Made by a program: the position numbers and the translations under genes
Notes under the pieces: generated by a model
What the model was told of the DNA's origin: nothing
Seen by the model: only the letters and a program-made list of their open reading frames with translations
Database searches by the model: none
Shown here: in pieces, positions 24,282-33,182 of the stretch
Position numbering within the stretch: position 1 is the stretch's first letter
How the letters are laid out: each line of letters opens with the position of its first letter
Source of the DNA: Clostridium sp.
Lineage (GTDB): Bacteria > Bacillota > Clostridia > Lachnospirales > Lachnospiraceae
Reading direction: 5' to 3'
Assembly: GCA_021770825.1 (NCBI GenBank)
Contig: JAETQD010000005.1
Coordinates: 103,045 to 167,044 of the forward strand
Length of the DNA: 64,000 nucleotides

Positions 24282-25310
24282 ATGTCATTTGTTTACAAAA
24301 GTCTTTTGCCGACACCGGAGGAAATCAAGGCGGAATTCCCGCTGGCTCCGGAGTTTGTGAAGATGAAGGCAGAAAAAGATAAAGAAATTGCAGATGTTTT
24401 CACTGGAAAGAGCAATAAATTTCTTGTGATCATCGGACCCTGCTCTGCGGACCGGGAGGACGCTGTCTGCGAATATATGGGACGGCTTGCCAAAGTCAAT
24501 GAGCAGGTAAAGGACAAGCTGATTCTTATACCGCGTGTATACACGAATAAACCGAGAACAACCGGAGGCGGCTACAAGGGTATGCTGCACCAGCCGGACC
24601 CGGAGAAAAAGCCCAATATGTACGAGGGTCTGGTGGCCATCCGGAAACTTCATATGCGGGTGATTCAGGAGTACGGCTTCACCACAGCCGATGAGATGCT
24701 GTACCCGGAGAACCTGAGCTATCTGTCCGATGTGCTTTCCTATATTGCCATCGGCGCCCGCTCTGTGGAGAACCAGCAGCACCGCCTGGCTTCCAGCGGC
24801 GTTGATGTTCCGGTGGGAATGAAGAACCCCACCAGCGGCGATTTAAGCGTAATGTTAAATGCCGTTTATGCAGCGCAGCATGGACATGACTTCATTTTCC
24901 GTACCTGGGAGGTGGAAACTAAGGGAAATCCCCTGACCCATACCATTCTCCGCGGTGCGGTCAGCAAGCATGGACAGTGCCTGCCAAACTACCACTACGA
25001 GGATCTGGAGCTGCTTTACAGCCTGTACCAGGAGAGAGATCTTTTAAATCCGGCCTGTATCGTGGATGCCAACCACTCCAACTCCAATAAGCGGTATGAG
25101 GAGCAGATCCGAATTGTGAAGGAAGTGCTTCACAGCCGCCGTCACTCCGCAGATATCCATGACTTTATTAAGGGAGTCATGGTGGAAAGCTATCTGGAGC
25201 CGGGCTGTCAGAAAATCGGAGAGCATATTTACGGAAAGTCCATTACGGACCCGTGTCTGGGCTGGGAAGAGTCTGAACGGTTAATTTACGACATTGCTGA
25301 GTCTATATAA
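24282..25310 (+). CDS. 3-deoxy-7-phosphoheptulonate synthase (DAHP synthase, class I AroF/G/H type)
   Basis: Condenses phosphoenolpyruvate and erythrose-4-phosphate, the first step of the shikimate pathway. It has 342 residues, the usual length for the AroFGH subfamily. Conserved blocks: LVIIGPCSADRE, PRVYTNKPRTTGGGYKG (substrate phosphate site), GARSVENQQHR, PVGMKNPTSGD and the metal-binding VDANHSNSNKR. The C terminus KSITDPCLGWE is typical. ATG 24282 follows GGAGG; an in-frame TTG at 24261 is not needed. It has its own promoter, so it is probably a separate transcript from rpoN. Confidence 0.95.
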   Translation: MSFVYKSLLPTPEEIKAEFPLAPEFVKMKAEKDKEIADVFTGKSNKFLVIIGPCSADREDAVCEYMGRLAKVNEQVKDKLILIPRVYTNKPRTTGGGYKGMLHQPDPEKKPNMYEGLVAIRKLHMRVIQEYGFTTADEMLYPENLSYLSDVLSYIAIGARSVENQQHRLASSGVDVPVGMKNPTSGDLSVMLNAVYAAQHGHDFIFRTWEVETKGNPLTHTILRGAVSKHGQCLPNYHYEDLELLYSLYQERDLLNPACIVDANHSNSNKRYEEQIRIVKEVLHSRRHSADIHDFIKGVMVESYLEPGCQKIGEHIYGKSITDPCLGWEESERLIYDIAESI

Positions 25311-25313
25311 GCC

Positions 25314-25342
25314 TTGACAGAGCTAAAAGATTCTGCTAGGAT
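25314..25342 (+). promoter_or_regulatory. Promoter of the ABC-F leader
   Basis: Perfect -35 TTGACA (25314-25319), 17-base spacer, -10 TAGGAT (25337-25342), directly after the DAHP synthase stop. It would produce a leader of nearly 300 bases before the ABC-F start codon. Confidence 0.75.
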
Positions 25343-25404
25343 AACGATGGTGGCCGTCGCCTGCTAAGCGGTGCCAGAACGAAAAAAGAAAACGGAGGGA
25401 AAAG

Positions 25405-25428
25405 ATGTACAATACATTTTCTTGCTAA
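25405..25428 (+). CDS. Seven-residue leader peptide of the ABC-F attenuator
   Basis: ATG at 25405 with an excellent Shine-Dalgarno GGAGGG (25394-25399) encodes MYNTFSC and a TAA stop. A very short open frame with a strong ribosome-binding site, lying between a promoter and a terminator-like hairpin upstream of a ribosome-protection gene, is the standard layout of antibiotic-sensing attenuators (as described for vmlR- and lmo0919-type ABC-F genes). Stalling of drug-bound ribosomes here would change the folding of the hairpins downstream. The mechanism is inferred. Confidence 0.6.
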   Translation: MYNTFSC

Positions 25429-25435
25429 TTGAGAT

Positions 25436-25484
25436 GAGCATATTGAAGAAATTTAAGGGGATTCCCCTGTTTTTTGGTATGCTC
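25436..25484 (+). terminator. First attenuator hairpin in the ABC-F leader
   Basis: An outer stem GAGCATA (25436-25442) with TATGCTC (25478-25484) encloses an inner stem AGGGG/CCCCT (25456-25460, 25464-25468) with a three-base loop followed by GTTTTTT. The inner stem alone is a compact intrinsic terminator; the outer stem would compete with the U-run. It starts seven bases after the leader-peptide stop. Confidence 0.6.
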
Positions 25485-25586
25485 GCACGCAGGAAAATGT
25501 TTAAGTCTTTTGCCGATGCTGTATAGAGGGAAGATACGGAAACTATACCATGTCATGCCGTGTCATACCATGTGTTTGTACAGAAA

Positions 25587-25623
25587 GCCGCGGGAATTAA
25601 GCGTTCCTGCGGCCTTTTTATTT
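25587..25623 (+). terminator. Second attenuator terminator directly before the ABC-F gene
   Basis: GCCGCGGGAA (25587-25596) pairs with TTCCTGCGGC (25604-25613), ten pairs with one G-U, followed by CTTTTTATTT. It lies only eight bases before the AGGAGG of the ABC-F gene, well downstream of the promoter, so it must be conditionally read through if the gene is expressed from 25314. Confidence 0.8.
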
Positions 25624-25643
25624 CTGCAACAGGAGGTATGAGC

Positions 25644-27254
25644 ATGGCATTTATTAATATTGTTGATTTATCATTTTCTTATGAAGGAAGCAGTGACATG
25701 GTATTTGAACATGTATCCTTTCGGATGGATACGGACTGGAAGCTTGGTTTTACCGGAAGAAACGGAAGGGGAAAAACCACATTTATGCGGCTTCTTCTGG
25801 ATTCCGCCCGTAGGGAAGCAGACCGGAAATATGAATACAGCGGGACCATAACCGCTCCGGTTGGATTTGAATATTTCCCCTATGAGGTCATGGAACGGGA
25901 GCGGTTCACAGTGGAAATTGCGGAAGAACTTCTCCCCGGCTCCACGGATCCGGGGGAAATCTGGAAGATATTTAAGGAGTTTGCCAGCCTTGAATTGGGG
26001 GAGGATGTGCTGTACCGTCCCTTTTCCACCCTGAGTCATGGGGAGCAGACAAAGGTTTTGCTGGCGCTTTGCTTTCTGCGTGAAAACAAATTCCTGCTGA
26101 TCGATGAGCCTACCAATCATCTGGATATGAGGGCCAGGGAGCTTTTAGGGGAATATCTGAAGAAAAAATCAGGTTTTCTTTTAATATCCCATGACAGGAG
26201 ACTTCTGGATACCTGCACGGACCATACTCTGTCCATCAATAAAACGAACATTGAAATCCAGAAGGGGAATTTCTCCTCCTGGTGGGAGAATAAAAAGCGC
26301 CGGGATGCCTTTGAGCTGGCGGAGAATGAAAAGCTTAAGAAGGACATCGGCCGTTTAAAGGCAGCCGCCAGACAGTCCAGGGAATGGGCGGACCAGGTGG
26401 AGGCAACGAAAATCGGTCACAAAAATTTAGAAAAATTCGCAACAACCAAGTGCATAGATACCCGTGCATATATCGGCGAAAAATCCAGGCGGATGCAGAT
26501 GCGGAGAAAGAATCTGGAGCGGCGCCAGGAACGGGCCATAGAGGAAAAGTCTGAGCTTTTAAAGAACCTGGAGGAAATCCAGGATTTAAAGCTGTTTCCC
26601 ATGGAGTACCGGACAAACCAACTGGTAGAGTTTCGGGATGTGTCCATTGGCTATGGGGAAAAGACCGTGGCCGGGGGAATCCGTTTTCAGATCTGCCGCG
26701 GGGACAGGATTGCCCTGGCGGGGAGAAACGGATGCGGAAAAAGCAGCGTCATAAAGCTTTTGCTGTCCTGCCTGGAACCGCCTGTGGAGGGCGTATTCCA
26801 AGAGGCAGATAGAACGGAAATGACATACAGCGGAACCATTTATACGGGAAGTCAGCTTGTGGTTTCCTATGTGCCTCAGGATGCCGGATTCCTGAAAGGG
26901 ACGCTTTCTGACTATGCAGAAGAAAAGGGAGTTGATCTTGAGCTTTTAATCCTGCTCCTGCGGAAACTGGATTTTTCACGGAAGCAGCTTGAAAAAAATA
27001 TGGAAGACTTCAGCGAAGGGCAGAAAAAGAAGGTGCTCCTTGCCGCCAGTCTGGCAGCAAAAGCGCACCTTTATATCTGGGATGAGCCATTAAATTATAT
27101 TGATGTGTTCTCACGCATGCAGATGGAAGCCCTGATTTTAAAGTACAAGCCAACGCTGATATTTGTGGAACATGACAGGGAGTTTATGGAACGAATTGCC
27201 ACAAAAACCCTGGATTTTGGCTGCTTTACAAATTGGCGGCCTTCGGCAGAGTAA
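25644..27254 (+). CDS. ABC-F ribosomal protection protein, Lsa family
   Basis: Cytoplasmic tandem-ATPase without membrane domains. Such proteins enter the ribosomal E site and displace lincosamides, pleuromutilins and streptogramin A. The 536-residue product starts MAFINIVDLSFSYEGS, as in Lsa proteins. First cassette: Walker A GRNGRGKTT, signature LSHGEQTK, Walker B FLLIDEPTNHLD. A charged linker of about 85 residues (the antibiotic-resistance domain position) follows. Second cassette: GRNGCGKSS, FSEGQKKK and LYIWDEPLNYID. ATG 25644 is seven bases after AGGAGG. Expression is probably drug-induced through the leader. The 3' end overlaps the end of the convergent histidine-kinase gene by 29 bases. 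The actual drug spectrum is unknown. Confidence 0.9.
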   Translation: MAFINIVDLSFSYEGSSDMVFEHVSFRMDTDWKLGFTGRNGRGKTTFMRLLLDSARREADRKYEYSGTITAPVGFEYFPYEVMERERFTVEIAEELLPGSTDPGEIWKIFKEFASLELGEDVLYRPFSTLSHGEQTKVLLALCFLRENKFLLIDEPTNHLDMRARELLGEYLKKKSGFLLISHDRRLLDTCTDHTLSINKTNIEIQKGNFSSWWENKKRRDAFELAENEKLKKDIGRLKAAARQSREWADQVEATKIGHKNLEKFATTKCIDTRAYIGEKSRRMQMRRKNLERRQERAIEEKSELLKNLEEIQDLKLFPMEYRTNQLVEFRDVSIGYGEKTVAGGIRFQICRGDRIALAGRNGCGKSSVIKLLLSCLEPPVEGVFQEADRTEMTYSGTIYTGSQLVVSYVPQDAGFLKGTLSDYAEEKGVDLELLILLLRKLDFSRKQLEKNMEDFSEGQKKKVLLAASLAAKAHLYIWDEPLNYIDVFSRMQMEALILKYKPTLIFVEHDREFMERIATKTLDFGCFTNWRPSAE

Positions 27255-28632
27255 AGATAAATTCGGAGCCGACTCCCACCGTGCTGACCACATCAATGTT
27301 TTCACCATGGGCCTGGATAATTTCCTTTACAATGGAAAGTCCCAGGCCTGTGCCTTTTTTATCACGTCCCCGGGAAATATCGGTCTTGTAGAAGCGGTCC
27401 CAGATTTTTTTCATGCTGTCTCTGGGAATTCCCACGCCGGTGTCCTTAACGGAAACAAAGACCTTTTCGTATTTGATCAGGGTCTGAATGTAGATCACGG
27501 AGTCGTCATGGCTGAATTTGATGGCATTGTCAATCAGGTTATATAAAACCTGCTGTATCTTCCCAAGGTCCGCGTAGACCATCAGCACGTCCGTGGTAAA
27601 GGTCAGGTCCAAAACAATGTTTTTGGCATTGCAGATTCCCTCAAAGGTGGCTGCTGTGTCCTTGATGACCCGGTTGATGTCAAAATTGCTGCGGGATAGA
27701 AAGCCCTTGCTGTCCAGGGAGTTTAAGGTGAGCATGCCCTCGGTCAGCTTATTGAGTCGTTCCGTCTCGGAAATTACAATGTTAAAATACTTGCCGTAAA
27801 GCTCTTGGGGAATGGTGCCGTCTAAAATCGCCTCCAGATACCCTTTAATGGAGGTGAGAGGGGAGCGGAAATCATGGGACACGTTGGCGATGAAGGATTT
27901 CTGGTATTCCTCCATCTTGTTGAGCTCGCTGGACATGTAATTTAACGTGTTGGCCAGATATCCCATCTCATCGGTGGTTTCCAGTTTAATGGTGTGTTCC
28001 AGGTTCCCGTCGGCATATTCCATGGCTCCGGCTGTGATCTTCTTTAATGGAAAGAAAACAGTTTTTGTGAACACCAGAAGAATAATCAGGGACAGGATGA
28101 AAAGAATCCCTGAGGTCATGTAAACAATATTTAAAATCCGGTCCCGGTCTCTCTGTACCTGCGACATGGGCATATGAAGAACCACATAGCCGTAGGTGTT
28201 GAAATTTCCGGTGATGGGTGCCAGCACAGACAGGGTATTTTCCTCAAACATATTGAAAAATTTTCCCACCATATAAGAGTGGTTCCCGGCCGCTGTGGGG
28301 TCAAAGCCGACTACAACCGTTCCCACGTGGGAGCCCGGAGAAGTCTCTGCCACCACAGAACCGCGGTTATCCAGCACCCAGGCACTGGCGTCCAGGTAGG
28401 TGGCTACCGCCTGGAGCTGAGGATTTGCTGTGGAGAAATTTATATTTTTTCCCTGGTAGATGTCACTGTAAGAGGAGGCCAGAAGATTGGCCTCATCGTA
28501 CATGGCATCGGATTTTTCTTCAATCAGGTACTGGTAGGTCATGTGGGATGAGAGGGTGGCAATGGTGATGAAGCCCAGAAGCCCAAACAGGAGATAACCC
28601 AGGATAAATTTACTGTAAAGGGAATGGGTCAT
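27226..28632 (-). CDS. Sensor histidine kinase
   Basis: Membrane sensor of 468 residues. One membrane helix is at about 8-28, an extracellular sensor domain of about 135 residues follows, then a second helix at about 168-188. Next come a HAMP domain (FPLKKITAGAMEYADGNLE), the dimerisation/phosphoacceptor helix with His253 in NVSHDFRSPLTS, and the ATPase domain with N box NLIDNAIKFS, G1 DTGVGIP and G2 GTGLGLSIVKE. It overlaps the upstream response-regulator gene by four bases (ATGA). The stimulus is unknown; its convergence with the ABC-F gene does not prove a link. Confidence 0.93.
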   Translation of the reverse strand: MTHSLYSKFILGYLLFGLLGFITIATLSSHMTYQYLIEEKSDAMYDEANLLASSYSDIYQGKNINFSTANPQLQAVATYLDASAWVLDNRGSVVAETSPGSHVGTVVVGFDPTAAGNHSYMVGKFFNMFEENTLSVLAPITGNFNTYGYVVLHMPMSQVQRDRDRILNIVYMTSGILFILSLIILLVFTKTVFFPLKKITAGAMEYADGNLEHTIKLETTDEMGYLANTLNYMSSELNKMEEYQKSFIANVSHDFRSPLTSIKGYLEAILDGTIPQELYGKYFNIVISETERLNKLTEGMLTLNSLDSKGFLSRSNFDINRVIKDTAATFEGICNAKNIVLDLTFTTDVLMVYADLGKIQQVLYNLIDNAIKFSHDDSVIYIQTLIKYEKVFVSVKDTGVGIPRDSMKKIWDRFYKTDISRGRDKKGTGLGLSIVKEIIQAHGENIDVVSTVGVGSEFIFTLPKAANL

Positions 28633-29339
28633 CGTTTTACCTCAAATTTGTAGCCAATTCCCCATACGGTGGAAATTGCCCAGTTGTCGTTGTCCTTGAT
28701 TTTTTCCCGGAGTCTCTTGATATGAACATCCACGGTCCTTGTGTCGCCGATATACTCGTAGCCCCAGATATGGTCCAGAAGCTGCTCTCTGGTGAATACC
28801 TGGTTGGGAGAGGATGCCAGGAAATAGAGAAGCTCCAGTTCCTTGGGCGGCATATCCACCGAATGTCCTTTATAGAGCACGGAATAGTTGGTCAGATTCA
28901 CAATCAGATCAGGATATTCCACAAACTCTCCCTGCTGTTTGCTGGAGGAAGCCAGGGAAGCAGACCCTGCCTGGTAGCGGCGCAGCACTGCCTTTACACG
29001 GGCCACCAGCTCTTTGGAATCGAAAGGCTTTATCATGTAATCATCGGCTCCCAGCTCCAGCCCCAGGACCTTGTCAAAGATTTCGCCCTTGGCAGACAGC
29101 ATGATAATGGGAACCTGGGAGGAGGTGCGGAGTTCTCTGCACACCTGATAGCCGTCCATGCCAGGCAGCATCAAATCCAGAAGCACTAGATTCGGTTTGA
29201 AAACCGGGAATTCCCGGAGCGCCGACTCTCCGTCCCCCACAATTTTTGTCTCGTAACATTCTTTCATCAAATACAGAGAAATCAATTCAGCAATATTGTC
29301 ATCGTCGTCCACAATCAAGATTCTCTGCTTATCAACCAT
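28629..29339 (-). CDS. Response regulator, OmpR/PhoB family
   Basis: 236 residues: receiver domain with acidic pocket DDDD near residues 11-14, phosphoacceptor Asp in VLLDLMLPG and the conserved Lys in MIKPFDSKEL; then an OmpR-type winged helix with FTREQLLDHIWGYEYIGDTRTVDVHIKRLR. It partners the kinase encoded immediately downstream. ATG 29339 follows GAGGAGG and lies 20 bases after the mutS2 stop, so mutS2, regulator and kinase may form one transcript. Target genes are unknown. Confidence 0.94.
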   Translation of the reverse strand: MVDKQRILIVDDDDNIAELISLYLMKECYETKIVGDGESALREFPVFKPNLVLLDLMLPGMDGYQVCRELRTSSQVPIIMLSAKGEIFDKVLGLELGADDYMIKPFDSKELVARVKAVLRRYQAGSASLASSSKQQGEFVEYPDLIVNLTNYSVLYKGHSVDMPPKELELLYFLASSPNQVFTREQLLDHIWGYEYIGDTRTVDVHIKRLREKIKDNDNWAISTVWGIGYKFEVKR

Positions 29340-29359
29340 GGAAGTTCCTCCTCTTTCAC

Positions 29360-31747
29360 TTATTTAAATGTAACAATGGTCACGCCGGTGTCGCCTTCGC
29401 CGAAGTCGCCCAGCCGGAATTCCTGTACATACTTCAATTTCTTTAAATGCCTGTGAACGCCTGCCTTCAGGGCTCCGGTTCCGCGGCCATGGACCACGCG
29501 GACAGAGGGAAGATGGGCTAGGTAGGCATCGTCCAGGTATTTATCCAGTACCGGAATGGCCTCGTCCACAGTCATTCCGATCAGGTTGATCTCCGGAGAA
29601 ACCGAGAAAGACTTGGACATTTTTATTTTTCCGCTTCCCGTGTTGTTTCGTTTTACGGAATCCAGTCCCGGTCCGGAAACGGACTGCTCATCCAGAAGCT
29701 CCAGGTCCTTGATGTTGACCAGGGAACGGAGAATTCCCATCTGCACGTAAAGATCGCCCTTGGCGTTGGGAAGAGAGCTTACGGTGCCCTTTAAGTTCAT
29801 GGTGAGCACCTTTACGCCGTCTCCGATTTTAATTTTCTTCGGAGAAATGGTCTTTTTCGGCCCTTTTTCATTCTTTATGGAAAGATTTTTATCCACCTTA
29901 TCCAGTTTTTCACGGAGCTTGGTCCGCTCTGCCTCCAGTTCCTTTCCGACTCCGGAGGTCTGGGCCAGTTTATTGATCTGCTTGATGGTCTGATCTGCCG
30001 TTTCCTTGGCTTCCCGTAAGATGCGCTGGGCTTCCTCGTTGGCGTTGCGGATTAATTTTTCCTTCCGTTCGTCCAGACGTTCTTCCTTCTGCTCCAGGTT
30101 TTTCTTTAAGCGGGAGATTTCTGCCTTATAGTCGGCGATTTCCTCCCGTTCTTTTTCTATGGTGACACGGCTGGCTTCCAGATTGGCCAACAGGTCCTCA
30201 AAGGCCTCATCGTTGGACTCCAGGTGTGTTTTGGCATCGTCAATGATGTAATCGGGCAGGCCCAGCTTTTTGGAGATGGCAAAGGCATTGCTCTTTCCGG
30301 GAATGCCGATTAACAGACGGTAGGTGGGCCGCAGGGTTTCCACATCAAATTCACAGCAGGCATTTTCCACGCCGGGCGTGGTCAGGGCGAAGACCTTCAG
30401 CTCGCTGTAATGAGTGGTGGCCATGGTGCGGCACTTCATGTTGTGGAGGAAGGACAGGATGGCAATGGCCAGGGCAGCGCCCTCGGTGGGGTCCGTTCCG
30501 GCTCCCAGCTCATCGAACAGGCATAAAGAGCGGCTGTCCGCCTGACCTAAAATGGATACAATATTGGTCATATGGGCAGAGAAAGTACTCAAGCTCTGTT
30601 CAATGCTCTGCTCATCGCCGATGTCCGCAAAAACCTCGTCAAAAACCGAAAGCTCGGAGCCGTCAAAGGCCGGAATCTGAAGGCCGGACTGGCCCATGAG
30701 AGTAAAAAGTCCCACGGTTTTTAGGGATACGGTCTTACCTCCGGTGTTGGGGCCTGTGACGATTAAAAGGTCAAAATCCCGCCCAAGATACACGTTGATG
30801 GGTACCACCTTTTTGGGGTCTAAAAGCGGATGGCGTCCGTCTTTGATATGGATGTAGCCGCGATGGTTGAATTTCGGCATGGAGCAGTTATAGTGTCTGG
30901 AAAGGGCGGCTTTGGCAAAGATAAAGTCCAGCTTGGACAGAATTTCAAAGTCCGTCGTAAGCGGTTCCGTGTAAGGCGCCAGCTCCAGGCTTAAGGCGGC
31001 CAGCACCATTTCAATTTCCTTCTGTTCCTGGATTTCCAGTTCCCGCAGCTCGTTATTGAGCTTTACGATGGCCATGGGTTCGATGAATAAGGTGGAGCCC
31101 GTGGCCGATTGGTCATGGACCATACCCTGGAACTGTCCCTTATACTCAGACTTTACAGGAAGACAGTAACGGCCGTCCCGCATGGTGATTACAGCGTCCT
31201 GAAGCATGGTCCGGCTGGAATTCAAAATGGAGTTTAACTGGGTATGGACGCGGTCATTGGTAATTCGCATCTGGCGGCGGACAGACTTGAGGCCCGGGCT
31301 TGCATCGTCAGCCACTTCATCCTCGGAGAGAATGCAGCGGGTGATTTCATTGTTGACGATGGTAAGGGGTTCAAGGGTCCGGAACATTTCATCCAGGGAA
31401 TCGTCCGGAAGCTCCGATTCTGGGTGCCGCCCGTAATTTTTCGCCCTGGCCGCGCAGGTTAAAAGCGCACTGATGGAAAGCAGCTCATGGATACTTAGGG
31501 AGCTTCCGATTTCCAGCCGCTTTAAAGAATCCCGGATATCGGAGACACCGGAGAAGGACAGGTTTCCTTTCTGGCGGACACGGGTCACTGCGTCTGCGGT
31601 TTCCGTCTGGTTCTGGACAATCTCATGAAAGTCGGAGGACGGGGTGAGCTCACGGCAGAGTTTTTTACCGGGTTCGGATGCAGCATAATCCGTCAGTTTT
31701 TCTATGATTTTGTAATATTCTAAGGTTCGCAATACTTTCTGGTTCAT
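29360..31747 (-). CDS. mutS2: Endonuclease MutS2 / ribosome rescue factor (RqcU)
   Basis: MutS paralogue lacking mismatch-recognition domains. In Bacillus it splits collided ribosomes, and other homologues act against recombination. The 795-residue product starts MNQKVLRTLEYYKIIEKL. It carries the clamp/lever region, Walker A GPNTGGKT, Walker B LCLFDELGAGTDP, a coiled coil of about 100 residues (EEIADYKAEISRLKK onward), a KOW-like segment and a C-terminal Smr domain (VVHGRGTGALKAGVHRHL). The frame stays open far upstream, but that part is antisense to the HtrA-like gene and has no family similarity. ATG 31747 has an AAAGGA site. Confidence 0.95.
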   Translation of the reverse strand: MNQKVLRTLEYYKIIEKLTDYAASEPGKKLCRELTPSSDFHEIVQNQTETADAVTRVRQKGNLSFSGVSDIRDSLKRLEIGSSLSIHELLSISALLTCAARAKNYGRHPESELPDDSLDEMFRTLEPLTIVNNEITRCILSEDEVADDASPGLKSVRRQMRITNDRVHTQLNSILNSSRTMLQDAVITMRDGRYCLPVKSEYKGQFQGMVHDQSATGSTLFIEPMAIVKLNNELRELEIQEQKEIEMVLAALSLELAPYTEPLTTDFEILSKLDFIFAKAALSRHYNCSMPKFNHRGYIHIKDGRHPLLDPKKVVPINVYLGRDFDLLIVTGPNTGGKTVSLKTVGLFTLMGQSGLQIPAFDGSELSVFDEVFADIGDEQSIEQSLSTFSAHMTNIVSILGQADSRSLCLFDELGAGTDPTEGAALAIAILSFLHNMKCRTMATTHYSELKVFALTTPGVENACCEFDVETLRPTYRLLIGIPGKSNAFAISKKLGLPDYIIDDAKTHLESNDEAFEDLLANLEASRVTIEKEREEIADYKAEISRLKKNLEQKEERLDERKEKLIRNANEEAQRILREAKETADQTIKQINKLAQTSGVGKELEAERTKLREKLDKVDKNLSIKNEKGPKKTISPKKIKIGDGVKVLTMNLKGTVSSLPNAKGDLYVQMGILRSLVNIKDLELLDEQSVSGPGLDSVKRNNTGSGKIKMSKSFSVSPEINLIGMTVDEAIPVLDKYLDDAYLAHLPSVRVVHGRGTGALKAGVHRHLKKLKYVQEFRLGDFGEGDTGVTIVTFK

Positions 31748-31811
31748 ATAAAAATCCTTTCTATATAGGAAGTATAACACAAAGCTTTGGAATATCCTAG
31801 AGATATTTTTG

Positions 31812-31840
31812 TTGCATAATGGTGGTAAAAAAACTATAAT
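31812..31840 (+). promoter_or_regulatory. Promoter of the HtrA-like gene
   Basis: TTGCAT (31812-31817), 17-base spacer, TATAAT (31835-31840). The predicted transcription start near 31847 supports ATG 31866 as the start of the HtrA-like protein and excludes the upstream in-frame ATGs. Confidence 0.75.
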
Positions 31841-31865
31841 GAGAGGGAGAGGAGTTTTTGGATTT

Positions 31866-33182
31866 ATGACCGATTCGCCAAATGAAAAGAAATTCATGAG
31901 GGAAAAAATAGTAAAGCCACCAATGAGCAGAAGGCAGATTGTCCGCCGGATTTTCTGCTTTATTCTTATTGCGGTCATTTTTGGCGTTGTGGCCGCGGTG
32001 AGCTTTGTGGTTTCCAGGCCTGTGGCGGAAAAGTTCCTGGGAAAGGAAACAGAATCGGTCCCCATCCCCATTACCATTGAGCGGGATGATGAGCCGGGCG
32101 CCACAACAGCTTCGGTAGAAACGATGGAAGAGACTCCTCCGGCGGAAAGCCAGTCCGAAGTGGCCAGGGAAGATGTGGAGGAGATTGTCAAAAAGGAAAT
32201 TGAAAACTTCCCATGGACGCCGGAAAAAATTGAAGAATTCAATCAGGTACTGCGTGAAATTGGCCAGAGTGCCGATAAGAGCATTGTAACCGTGTCCTCT
32301 GTGAAGCACCAGGTGGACTGGTTCGATAATCCGGTAGAAAGCACCGGACAGTACGCCGGAATGATTCTGGCGGTCAACGCCAGTGAGGTTGTGATTCTGG
32401 CGGGGGAAGAGGCCGTAGAAAATGCAGATTCCCTGCGGATTGTGTTCGGCGACGGAAGTATTGCACCGGGGGCCCTTAAGCAGCGGGATACGGTCTGCGG
32501 TATGGCTGCCCTGACCGTAAATGCAGCCGAGCTTACGGAGTCCACCCGAGACTGGATTCAGGCCATTGACCTTGGAAACTCCTATACGGTCCGTGCCGGA
32601 GATATGATCATTGCCGTAGGAAGTCCGGCGGGACGCGTTCATTCCGTGAAGCGCGGTGCTGTTTCCTATGTGGCAAGGGGGGTCCAGACGGCTGATGGAA
32701 ATACCAGAGTACTGTATGCCGACTTTGACTGCGATACGGAAAAGGGGACGTTTTTCTTAAATCTGTCGGGCCAGCTTGTGGGCTGGGCCACAGACCTTTA
32801 TGAGCCAGAGGAGATTAACGGCGTGACTATGGCTATGCCGATTTCCGAATACAAGGGCTGCCTTCAGAAGCTCAGCAACGGAATTCCCATTCCCTATATG
32901 GGAATCAAGGGACAGGATGTGACCGAATCCATGCAGGAGGAGGGCGTCCCCCAGGGAGTCTATATCACGGAATCCATTGCAGAAGGTCCGGCCTATCTTT
33001 CCGGAATCCAAAACGGTGATATCCTGACAAAAATTCAGGGAAAAGAGATCACCTCAATCCGCGATTTCCAGAGCCAGCTTGAAGGTATGAATACCGGAGA
33101 GCAGGTGACGGTTGTGATACAGCGAAAAGGGATTGATGAGTATAAAGAAATCGAATACAGTGTGTTAATAGGAGCCAGGTAA
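31866..33182 (+). CDS. Membrane-anchored HtrA-like pseudoprotease with PDZ domain
   Basis: 438 residues: cytoplasmic N terminus, one membrane helix (FCFILIAVIFGVVAAVSFVV), an extracellular Glu-rich linker, an S1C (HtrA/DegP) trypsin-like fold and a C-terminal PDZ domain (MGIKGQDV to VVIQRKG). The fold is recognisable from AIDLGNSYTVRAGDMIIAVG and the GRVHSVKRGAVS strand. Where active HtrA proteins have NNHVV, DLAVL and GNSGGPL, this one reads LAGEEAV, GMAALTV and KGTFFLNL, so His, Asp and Ser of the triad all appear lost. A scaffold, chaperone or sensor role at the cell surface is more likely than proteolysis. It is followed by an intercistronic hairpin and yhaM. Confidence 0.8.
   Translation: MTDSPNEKKFMREKIVKPPMSRRQIVRRIFCFILIAVIFGVVAAVSFVVSRPVAEKFLGKETESVPIPITIERDDEPGATTASVETMEETPPAESQSEVAREDVEEIVKKEIENFPWTPEKIEEFNQVLREIGQSADKSIVTVSSVKHQVDWFDNPVESTGQYAGMILAVNASEVVILAGEEAVENADSLRIVFGDGSIAPGALKQRDTVCGMAALTVNAAELTESTRDWIQAIDLGNSYTVRAGDMIIAVGSPAGRVHSVKRGAVSYVARGVQTADGNTRVLYADFDCDTEKGTFFLNLSGQLVGWATDLYEPEEINGVTMAMPISEYKGCLQKLSNGIPIPYMGIKGQDVTESMQEEGVPQGVYITESIAEGPAYLSGIQNGDILTKIQGKEITSIRDFQSQLEGMNTGEQVTVVIQRKGIDEYKEIEYSVLIGAR

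Noticed and set aside
25347..25367. Second leader peptide (MVAVAC) before the ABC-F attenuator peptide
   Set aside because: Its ATG coincides with the predicted transcription start, so it would have no ribosome-binding site on the mRNA.
31748..32242. N-terminal extension of mutS2 on the minus strand (165 extra codons in frame)
   Set aside because: It is antisense to the HtrA-like gene, has no MutS2 similarity, and ATG 31747 has a proper ribosome-binding site and gives the normal family length.
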